Source: Dactylonectria macrodidyma (lineage: Eukaryota > Ascomycota > Sordariomycetes > Hypocreales > Nectriaceae). From it: 64,000 bases of DNA. The notes under the pieces are model-generated. The model was not told the DNA's origin. It worked only from the letters and a program-made list of their open reading frames with translations, and searched no databases. How positions within the stretch are numbered: position 1 is the stretch's first letter; each line of letters begins with the position of its first letter. This document shows positions 43,814 to 52,888 of the stretch, piece after piece. The translations under genes were made by a program, and so were the position numbers. The stretch covers positions 2,170,001 through 2,234,000 of the forward strand of contig JAGMUV010000003.1 of the NCBI GenBank assembly GCA_020744425.1. Direction: 5' to 3'.

Positions 43814-45095
43814 CGTGACTGTCGCCTCTGGACGAGGAGAGGAAACGGTTGCACGTTAATAGGCTCAGAGACGGAAATTTGCCTCTGCCCTGTTCTGAAG
43901 CCGGATTCGCGGTGCGAGCTGTTGCGGCTGTTGAGTCGAGACCGTTGCTCAAGTTTGTCGCAAGGAAGAAATTCCCCTCGGACCATGTGTCTTGATGAGT
44001 TGAAGACACCAAGCTAGGTAATTGCGATGGCCTATCAGCCTAATCAGGACACTGGACCGGCCGGAGCTTGCGGTGACGTGCTGCTGAAGACGGACGAATC
44101 AGGGCGTGGCCAGAGCACACGTCCCCCACTGAAGGGATTCGCCCCCCACTGTAGGGATTCGTCCACCGCTGCAGGGACTCGTCCAGTGAGGTGGATCCCA
44201 TTGAATCTTAGTGAGCCCTGGTGCTGCAAAGACCCCGAACGTGCTGGAGCCAACGCGCTGGAGCGGAACAAAAAGCGCCTGAAAGAACCCCACTGAGCGC
44301 GAACGACTAGCCGCCTGCTTGTGCCTGATAGCGAGCCCTCCAGTGGCCAGCGGCGACGAAGCTGCCAAATGGATGCCCCTCATTCATCAATCATGATGGC
44401 AACATGCCCCGCCACCACTTAGATCCAAACATAAAAGTTCAACAATAGATGGCTCATTCTCGTTCAATTAAACCACGATGAAGCCGCCACCTGGCATTCC
44501 AACTGGCAATCTGCAACGCCACCACGTCCCCATCCCCGAGCTAGGCTCGGCAAGGCAACGTCGCCCCTTGTGCTAGAGTCATGACTACCCCGTCCTCGTG
44601 ACGTGTGGCCTGGAGCCAGTTGCAAGGCCGCTGCTGGCCATTCCCGCGTAGCACTGCATTGACAGTTGGACAGTGGACCAAGACCGGCATTACTAGGAGA
44701 AGATTCGGTGAGCTTGCAGATGGTGGCTCCGATGACCACATGGCCGCCGCCTTGAGACTTCCCCGGTCCCCAAAGTCCATGCTTATTAAATCTCAAACAT
44801 AATCCTTATTCCTTCCTTCTTCTTTCTTTCACCATTTCTTTGCGCGACTGCACTTTGGTTATACTTTCTCAACTTATACCTCCGGACTCAATCACGACTT
44901 GCTAGTCCTGTTGCAGTCTCTTCTTTTGTCGCAACCATCTTAAGACAACCGCCTATCAATCACATCTACCCCATTGCCACCATACCATCCATAACTGTAA
45001 TCCTAAAGCAGTTCGACTCTTATCTTCCAGATATATAAGCTGGATCACTTCAGCCTCAACTCTTTACTTCTTTTTCATCAAACAATACCGCCATC
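43814..45095. promoter_or_regulatory. Divergent upstream region, CLPTM1-family gene / LOG gene
   Basis: Both genes start outward from this 1.28 kb region. It contains a 3 x 20-bp repeat (44121-44180). The last 280 bases before 45096 are C/T- and CA-rich, like a long fungal 5' leader. No coding frame is supported. Confidence 0.5.
44121..44180. repeat. Three tandem 20-bp units
   Basis: Units at 44121-44140, 44141-44160 and 44161-44180 share the frame GTCC-CCxCTGxAGGGAxTC with a few substitutions. Each contains CTGNAGGGA. It lies in the shared upstream region of two divergent genes. Confidence 0.85.
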
Positions 45096-45931
45096 ATGAC
45101 TGCCGACAACCACGCACCACAACCCTCCGCCGAGATCGGCAGCACTACCAATGGCTCGTCTTCCAACGGCCACCCTCGCACCAAGATCTGCGTCTACTGC
45201 GGTGCCAGCGCGGGAGCCAGTCCTGCTCATATTGAAGCTGCTCGCAGTCTCGGCAAGGCCATGGCCGCCAACAATATCGATCTCGGTGAGTCATCCCCCG
45301 ATCCAAGCCGCACGGAGCCGCCCGCCGGCCCCGCACCCGTCACCGGTGTTACCGGCCCCCTTCATCGCGGAACTGACGTAAGAAACAAGTTTACGGAGGC
45401 GGAACAGTAGGCTTGATGGGCGAGCTCGCCAAGACCATTGTCTCCATCAACGGCCCTGACTCTGTGCACGGAATCATCCCCGAGGCTCTGGTCAAGTATG
45501 AGCGGGACGGCACTTATCAGACCGTCAACCGAAACAACCAATTCGTTCCGGAAGAAACCGTCTATGGCCAAACGACCGTTGTGAACGACATGCACACTCG
45601 CAAGAAGCTCATGGCTGAAGAAGTATTCAACGGAGGTCCTGGAAGTGGCTTCATTGGTCTCAGCGGCGGCTACGGCACAATGGAGGAGATTTTCGAAACC
45701 ACCACCTGGAACCAGCTGGGCATCCACAGCTCAGGAATTGTGCTCCTTAACATTGATGGCTACTGGGATGGCATCATCCAATGGATGGACAAGGCCGCCG
45801 AGGAGGGCTTTGTTAAGCCGGCCAACAAGGACATTCTCGTCACCGCTGACACTCCCGAGGGCGCCATCAAGGCACTCCGAGACTACAAGGTATCGGATGC
45901 CATCTATCAGCTAAAGTGGGGTAGCCAGTAA
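45096..45931 (+). CDS. LOG-family cytokinin-type phosphoribohydrolase
   Basis: Two exons, 45096-45285 and 45390-45931, give 243 residues. LOG enzymes hydrolyse nucleoside 5'-monophosphates such as cytokinin riboside phosphates to the free base. Older annotations call the family lysine decarboxylase. Seen here: ICVYCGASAG at the start of the Rossmann fold, VYGGGTVGLMG across the splice, the MHTRKKLM Arg/Lys pair, and the signature SGGYGTMEEIFE with catalytic Glu (PGGxGTxxE with Ser for Pro, common in fungi). A Ser/Asn-rich leader of about 30 residues precedes the fold. No isopentenyltransferase or P450 gene lies nearby, so a role in a cytokinin cluster is not indicated. Substrate unknown. Confidence 0.92.
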
Positions 45932-46224
45932 ATAGGGCTTTTATGAAAAGAGAGATGCTGAGAATTTGCGGCTTTCCTTTTGATGATAGTGGACGGTTTG
46001 GCGTTAGGGACAGTCTCCGCTATGATTGCATTGGGTACAAATAGATGGTGTCATCCCTGGTAGCACTTGAACAGGTAGATAAAACAATGATCAAAGATGT
46101 GGCCTTCACATCGACTCAACATGAGACCCATGATTGCTGCTTCTGCAGCTTGTAATTGTACATGATCTAACTAGCTGGCACCGACCGACGCCGCAATTTA
46201 TCCTCTCCTATTAGCAGTCGTAGC

Positions 46225-47147
46225 CTAGCTGTCCACCTCCATGCCCTCCTCGTCTCCACCGCTTTGGCCTTCAGCGACGCTCTCAATCCACTCCTGCACC
46301 TCGAATCCGTCGTAAAGCTTGAAGGGCTCAACGGTCTTCTTTGGGCCCTCGATCTTGATTCCCACCACGCCGACCGAGGTGTTCTCCACCGTCAGCTCCT
46401 TGTCTTGCACCAGACTCTCCTTGAGGGCCTTCAGGCCGTGCTGGATAAGCTCTTCTCTCGAGCAGTCGGCGAAGGCATCGATATTTCGCTCCAGGTACGT
46501 TCGTGCCATCTGGCTTCGCGCGCCAATGGCGAACGCGAGCATCTCCTCCGTCATGCCTGAAGGCTGGAACTCAAACAGGTGTGGGCCGCGCTCGTCAACA
46601 CCAGCGACGAGCAGGCCAACGCCGTATGGCCGCTTGCCGTAGACTTGAGTGTTGATCTGGGCTTTCTCACCGATCATGTCGACGAGGGAGCGAAGAGGGA
46701 TGGAGCGGCCGTAGGTGAGTCGGTGGCCGAGGCACTGCTGCTTCATGAAATTGGAGAGGACGCGGGCATCTGAGGTAAGACCGGCGATTGCAATACCGGC
46801 ATGTTCATCGATGGAAAACAGCTTCTTCTGGTACGATGAGAGTTCCTCGGCGTTGCGCTGCCAGCTGGGTTAGGAACACATTGCTTCGCATGTCAACTGT
46901 ACTAGAGGGAGGCTGAGGGGTCGCACCTTGATCGCGCACAGGACGGCATGGGTCTTGCTGGCAATTCCGACAACAACTGAACCCTGCTTCACCGCCTCGG
47001 CGGCATATTCGATTTGGAATATTCGGCCCTGGGGCGAGCTGCGTTGTGTTAGTGTGCTGAAGCACCAGGGAAGCTATGGGACCCGCTGGAGGTATGGGAG
47101 ACGGCGTACAATGTGACGGAATCGTTGTCATAGTTGTTTCTAAACAT
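46225..47147 (-). CDS. pre5: 20S proteasome subunit alpha 6 (Pre5/PSMA1)
   Basis: Three exons, 47110-47147, 46927-47038 and 46225-46857, give 260 residues. The N-terminus [28 protein letters not shown] is the alpha-subunit signature, assembled over the first splice. [37 protein letters not shown] and FEFQPSG are typical of Pre5. Alpha subunits form the outer gating rings and have no catalytic Thr. The tail is acidic (EEGMEVDS), as in other fungal orthologues. For exon 3 the second of two close AGs is used because it joins IK to RNAEE in frame. Confidence 0.95.
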
Positions 47148-48233
47148 GGTGGAAGTTTGGCTGCTCTAGCAGCGTCTCTGTAGATAGAGTCGGGGGGCGG
47201 GGTCGAGGTGGAAAGGGCGGCGTGGATGGAGAAGGTCGGTAAGTGGGAGCTTCGTTTGGCGATGATGTTGGTGTTTGGAGTTGAGGTCAAGGTCCACGCA
47301 GTCGCCAGGCAGCTCAAGCTTCGTCGCCTTGCTGCTTGACCTCTGGTCGGGCCTGGTAACCTCAGCCTCTGCCGAGGATATTCCGGAACACCGCCTTCCC
47401 AATGCAGGAGCTTCCATCATGTGGACCTATGCTTTGCTGGGAATTTGCACCCAAGTGTACCCTGACTTGTGATTAATTGTAAGAATTTTATAAGCTTTCT
47501 CTTTCTATCTCAGAAGACTCGACTGCAGATGGTATTTAATTATCTGACAGTACATGGCAGTTGCAATCGTCGCCGAGCTATGCCAAGATGACTAACAACT
47601 GTGCCCCGCCATCAGCTTGGTCCAGTTTTGCACTCTCATGCTGTCAGCACAATGCGCTGCATCTGAACAAAAAAAACCCTTGTCAAAAGCACAGGCAGCA
47701 TGTGCAAGGCGCTTGGAGCATTGCGAACTACAATTACTCCCTCACAATAATTCGCGAGTTCCGTCATCCCACTCATGGTCATGACCCAAAGTTGCGCCTT
47801 CTCCGAGGCCGGCATCTCACCCCACGCTTTTCCACGGCGAGTGAGGCGGAGGCGCCATGTAAAGCACGATTTGGACGAATGAAGAGCCTAGTTCGGCAGC
47901 AGCCATCTCATATCCCCTCGCTGTGACGTCCCTCCATCCTCCTTGCCAGAAACTGAACACTCAATAAATTTGGTCATCGATTGGAATTGTGCCTGTCTAT
48001 CCTGCAACCCCCCCGGGATCTCCTCACTCGTCGTCGAGCCAGAAGCTCAAATCTCGTGCGGTCTTTTCTTATTGGATGACTCATTGAGACTGGAGAACGC
48101 GCAAAAGAAAAACGTCGTGCTCCCTTTACAAGAGCCGTAACCACCTGCCCCGCCTCTAAGCTCCTCAGTCAACGACTCTCACCACTTTTACAACTCTCAC
48201 CACTTTTACAACTCTCACCAACATTTCTACACC
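47148..48233. promoter_or_regulatory. Divergent promoter region pre5/ser1
   Basis: 1.09 kb between divergent starts. It holds an 18-bp direct repeat in the ser1 leader (48174-48220). I looked for the proteasome box near pre5 and did not find a clear one. Confidence 0.5.
48174..48220. repeat. 18-bp direct repeat in the ser1 5' leader
   Basis: Two full copies of (A/G)ACTCTCACCACTTTTAC (48174-48191 and 48192-48209) and a partial third copy end about 14 bases before the ser1 start codon. Confidence 0.9.
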
Positions 48234-49569
48234 ATGCCTGCTCGATCAGAAATTACATACTTTGGGGCCGGCCCTGCTCTGCTGCCTACCAGCGTCCTAG
48301 AGGATGCCGCCCAGGCTCTGGTGGACTACGATGGCACCGGACTCGGCGTTGCTGAGCATTCGCACCGCTCCGAGCTGGCGAGCAACATCCTCAAGGAGGC
48401 CAAGGAAGATCTGGCCAACTACCTGGATATCCCTGAAGACTACGATATTCTGTTCATGCAGGGCGGTGGCACTGGCGGATTCTCCTCTACCTTGTACAAC
48501 CTCGTCGGCGTCTGGGTGACCAAGAAGAAGGCTCAGATCGCCTCACAGCTTGGCAAGCCGGAGGACGACCCTGCTGTAGTCGAGGGTCTCAAGACCGCCG
48601 TGGAGACTGAGCTCAAGGTTGACTACTTGGTGACTGGCAGCTGGTCCAAGAAGGCCTCGGAGGAGGCTACACGGTTGCTTGGCCCCGAGTATGTGAATGT
48701 GGTTGCCGATTCCCGCAAGATCAATGACGGCAAGTTCGGCAAACTCCCAGAAGAGAGCACCTGGAGCCTCTCCAAGAGAGCGGCCCTAGTTTATTACTGC
48801 GATAACGAGACGGTTGATGGTGTCGAGTTCCCGGGCTTCCCTAAGTCCCTGCTTCCCGACTCTGAGGGTAACGGCCCCATTGTCGTCGCCGACATGTCCT
48901 CCAACATCCTGTCAAGGAGAATTCCCATTAAGAACTTTTCCGTCATTTTCTTCGGAGCGCAGAAGAACCTTGGTACCGCCGGCATCACTGGTGTCATCAT
49001 CAAGAAGAGCCTCTTGGCTCCCATCACCCCCCAGCCCGATGTCGCGCTCCTTCGCAAACTGGGCCTGCCCATTCCTCCCATCGTCTTCCAGTATGATATC
49101 ATCGCTAAGAACAACTCCCTCTACAACACCCTTAGCATCTTTGAGTAAGTAAATTCCGAAATGTCTTCAAAGTATCTGTATGCTGACGGTAGATTCCAGC
49201 GTCTACATTGCTGGCCAAGTGCTGAAGAAGCTCCTCCGAACCTACTCTAACAAGGTTGACGGACAGGAGGCGGTAGCCAACACCAAGGCTGAGCTCATCT
49301 ACGGCGCTCTCGAGGCTAACCCCGAAGTCTACCGAATAGTTCCTGATAAGGCAGCACGATCAAGGATGAACATCTGCTTCCGCGTGACCAAGGGCGGCGA
49401 CGTTGATGCCACCGAGAAGGTGTTTTTGAAGGAGGCGACGGCACTGGGGCTCACTGGCCTCAAGGGTCATCGCAGTGTGGGCGGAATTCGCGCCTCGAAC
49501 TACAATTCTATCCCGATAGAGGGTGCTGAGAAGCTGGCCAAGTTTATTCAGACTTTTGCGTCGTCTTAG
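48234..49569 (+). CDS. ser1: Phosphoserine aminotransferase
   Basis: Two exons, 48234-49144 and 49200-49569, give 426 residues. The PLP enzyme converts 3-phosphohydroxypyruvate and glutamate to phosphoserine in serine synthesis. Landmarks: FGAGPALLP at the start, EHSHRS, FMQGGGTGGFSS for phosphate binding, VADMSSNILSR, and the Schiff-base lysine in FFGAQKNLGTAG. The C-terminal domain follows the intron, with the join IFDVYIAGQVL. The end HRSVGGIRASNYNS is the conserved substrate loop. The insertion around residues 95-125 (EDDPAVVEGL) is usual for fungal Ser1. The leader just upstream carries an 18-bp repeat. Confidence 0.96.
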
Positions 49570-50015
49570 AGTGGATTGGATGGCGTAGTTGATGGGTTTA
49601 TCATGAGGGTATTTCGGGACTGAAGAAAAGAGGATCAACACAGGAATCAGATGTTGAATTCAACATTGGCACTAAGCTTAAAGAAGAGAAAAATATCAAA
49701 ATCAAATATTGGACTGGAACATTCGACTTACAAGACGATTGCAGCGTGTGAACAAACTCACAAACGATGCTCTGATTCACTGCTAACTTCTAGGGGATGG
49801 ACACGCTAAGCCCCGCTGTCATGCACCCCGCGTTTTGGTTCCAGAGCCTCACCAGCCCGCTATCGATGCCTATCGTCGCTTGACCAGGCCTTGCTTAGCA
49901 AGATGTGAACTGGAAAATTTCCAAACCACTCAACAGGTTACATCATGCACACAACCACCACGCTCGTTATTCCTTGGCCCCCATCATAAGACATTTGAAG
50001 CTCTCTCTTTTACCG

Positions 50016-51908
50016 ATGCTGAGGAGCAGTCTCCGACCGAGGAGACGCATCTGCGCATCGAGTCTCTCACGGGTTGGAACTATTGTCGAATATTCCCGTT
50101 GGGCGGCAAGCCCAGTATCATGGTCCCGCAGGACGCCAACAAGGACGTTGTCAAGGCCGTTCTCACAACAACCATGGTCTCCGAACAGTGTGAATGAACA
50201 GTCCAGGCTACCTGCCGTAGGCGACACAATCTATGCCCTATCGACCGCCCAGGGACGGGCCGGTATCGCGGTCATTCGTATTTCGGGACCATCATGCCTT
50301 GAAGTAGGTTTCTCTATGGTCGACTTTGAAGGTCAGGCTAAATGTGAGATTTAGGTATATAGGGCATTGTGTCCATCCAAGGCACTTCCTAAGCCAAGAT
50401 ACGCAACAGTTCGGACTCTCTATGACGCTCGATCCCAAAGTGAGGAACCTATTGTCTTGGATTCGGAAGCCCTTGTGCTCTACTTTCCGAATCCTAAAAC
50501 CGTAACAGGAGAAGATGTGCTAGAGCTTCACATTCATGGTGGACCTGCCACCGTCAAGGCAGTACTCTCCGCAATACCGGGGTGCTCTACTGCCGAACGC
50601 ATTCGGTATGCCGAGCCTGGCGAGTTCACGAAGCGAGCATTCTTTAACAATCGCCTCGACCTGGCGCAGATTGAATCACTCAGCGACACGCTTGCAGCCG
50701 AGACTGAGCAACAGCGTCGCGCTGCCGTCCGCGGTAACTCGGGTGTCCTCGGACGTGCGTACGAGGCCTGGAGAGAGCAGCTATTATTTGCGCGTGCCGA
50801 AATCGAAGCACTGATTGACTTTTCTGAAGATCAGCATTTTGATGAATCCGAATCGGATCTACTGGGGAACGTGAGGGAACAGGTGGCAAAGATGCTGCAC
50901 AGTATTGAGCTGCACGAGCAAGGAAGTCAACGTAATGAGCTGCTGAAAAACGGAATCCGAATTGCGCTGCTGGGTCCGCCGAATGTCGGAAAGAGCTCGC
51001 TAATGAACCTGATTGTCGGACGGGAGGCATCTATCGTATCTGGGGAGGCTGGTACTACACGAGATATTGTGGAAGCTAGCCTCGACATACGGGGCTATCT
51101 TTGTTCATTTGCGGACACGGCCGGGTTCCGATCGGAGGATCATGTCAAGATCAACGGGGCGGAGGTGGGTGCTATTGGCGCAGTCGAACAAGAAGGAATA
51201 CGCAGGGCGAAGCAAAAGGCTCTGGATTCGGACATTGTTGTGGTGTTGGCGTCGGTGGAGCAGAGGAGGGACGGGTGGTTCATCCAATACGACAAGGAAA
51301 CTCTGGATCTTGCAGCACAAGCGCAGGCCTGCCTGATCGTGGTCAACAAGCGGGACTCGATCGACGCCGGAGAGTTTTCCACACTTATGCAAGATTTTGG
51401 AGAAACGTTGCGAGCGCGGGATCCCAAGTTAGCAGCGGCTGAGTGCGTGTCGATCTCGTGTAAGGAGGCTCAGTCAGCGACTCTGGATGCGAAGGATCAG
51501 GGTGGTATCCAGCGCGTCATCGACAGCCTCGTCGGCTCCTTCACCAGCATGACATGTATGCCTGCCGAGCACCAGGACCTCCTTGGCGTGACGGAGCGAC
51601 AGCGCCAGCTCCTGGTCAAGTGCCGCCATCACTTGGCGCGCTTCATGGACGAGGCGCAGGTGGACGAGGGCGATCCTGATCGCGACGCCGACGCGGTTCT
51701 GGCGGCTGAGTACCTTCGGTACGCGGCTGATTGCCTGGCGCGCATAACTGGGCGTGGCGAGTTTGGCGACGTCGAGGACGTCCTGGGCGTCATCTTCGAG
51801 AAGTAAGTTCTGACTGTGGCCTCTGCGCCTCTTTTTGCCTGTCGGAGGATTTGTGGAGGATTGGCAAATGCTGACTGAACTTCTACTAGATTCTGTGTGG
51901 GCAAATGA
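50016..51908 (+). CDS. mss1: Mitochondrial tRNA modification GTPase Mss1 (MnmE/GTPBP3)
   Basis: Three exons, 50016-50303, 50355-51802 and 51890-51908, give 584 residues. With Mto1, the family installs the C5 modification on wobble uridine of mitochondrial tRNAs. The N-terminus is Arg/Ser-rich (MLRSSLRPRRRICASSLSR), a probable mitochondrial presequence; an upstream Met at 49905 is also in frame. The folate-binding domain begins at DTIYALSTAQGRAGIAVIRISGPSC. The G domain has GPPNVGKSS, GEAGTTRD, DTAG and NKRD. The last exon is only 19 bases and supplies the FCVGK end, whose Cys is required in MnmE. Without that splice the protein would end in a non-conserved tail. Confidence 0.93.
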
Positions 51909-52651
51909 CGATCACCAAGGAAGAGCAAGAGCAAGCTAATGGAGACTATCGTGTATTATGGGTTTTTTTTGTGCAAACCCGCATGGTCTGTTCTAAATGG
52001 GAGCAACTATGAAATATGTCTAGAATCCAACAAAACTCCGCCCAATGCAATGGAGAAATGACAAGAATGGGTGTGGTTTGGAAGCGCCAGCGAGCCGTCA
52101 ACCGCCGGGGTTTTCGGGCTGCACCGCCAAGAAAGAAGGGAATAGAGACTGAACTGGGAAACAAGAACAAAGGAGATCTAAAACAATGCCAATAGAGATG
52201 CGGAATGCTTTTTGATGTTTTCGCTTGCCGTTCCATGCCGCGCCGTGCCATGCTATGTCGAAAATGGACTCGTCTTTTCAACTCCGTGGAATGCGATGCC
52301 GATGCCGATGTTGATGCTATGCCGATGTTGATGCTATGCCGATGCTGATGCAAATGCCGATGCGAGCGCCAATGCTATGCGAATGATAATGTCCCATACC
52401 GTTGTCAATTCTAATGCCGATGCCGATGCTGATGTGAAAAGGACAGATGCAGATGATGTAGATGTAGATGCAAGGTGAAAAATGATCAAGTCGCAAAAGA
52501 AGTCCCAACTCCGTCCCAATGCTGTTGCCAAAGTGATGTCCGAAACTCCCCATCCATGCTGTCTCCCAGGCCACTATCGCGCTTGTTCAGAGCGAAGCAG
52601 CCGGTGATTATTTTCTTTCTGTGCAGTGACTTTCTGAGAATTGAGCTCCAA
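51909..52651. other. Intergenic, convergent ends, with GATGCN array
   Basis: 3' flanks of mss1 and the GRSGYN gene. Most of the right half is the degenerate hexanucleotide array listed separately. Confidence 0.55.
52291..52470. repeat. Degenerate GATGCN hexanucleotide array
   Basis: Runs of GATGCC, GATGTT, GATGCT and TATGCC fill 52291-52391, 52411-52434 and 52445-52470. Inside is a perfect 17-bp duplication (52304-52320 and 52321-52337). It lies 3' of the GRSGYN gene, about 180 bases past its stop codon, and may be in its 3' UTR. Confidence 0.8.
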
Positions 52652-52888
52652 TTACTCGTCATCGTCGTCGGTCTTGTTGTAACCGGAGCGGCCCTTGTTG
52701 CCGGTGGAGTCATCATCGTCGCCGTCCTTGTTGTAGCCGGAGCGGCCGTAGTTGGACTCGGGGCCGTTGTATCCAGAGCGGCCGGAGTTGGTGGTGGGCT
52801 TGGTGTCGGAGTCGTCACCGTCCTTGTTGTAGCCGCTGCGGCCAAAGGACATGGAGGTGGGAGCAAAGGTGAGAGTGAAGGCAGCCAT
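52652..52888 (-). CDS. 78-aa protein with four GRSGYN repeats, family unknown
   Basis: A single frame of 78 residues. After MAAFTLTFAPTSMSF the hexapeptide GRSGYN occurs at residues 16, 36, 48 and 66. The spacers are Asp/Lys/Thr/Ser/Asn-rich, and the protein ends DDDDE. The four 18-base repeat units differ only at synonymous positions: Ser TCC, TCT, AGC; Gly GGT, GGC, GGA. That argues for selection on the peptide. No signal peptide, membrane segment or dibasic Kex2 site is present, so it is not a standard secreted RiPP or pheromone precursor. The leader before the ATG is CA-rich and a TATA-like box lies 242 bases upstream, which suggests a well-expressed gene. I recognise no family. Confidence 0.72.
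   Translation of the reverse strand: MAAFTLTFAPTSMSFGRSGYNKDGDDSDTKPTTNSGRSGYNGPESNYGRSGYNKDGDDDDSTGNKGRSGYNKTDDDDE

Noticed and set aside
52652..52888. Kex2-processed RiPP (dikaritin) or pheromone precursor
   Set aside because: No signal peptide and no dibasic sites between the repeats; no DUF3328 (UstY-type) gene nearby.
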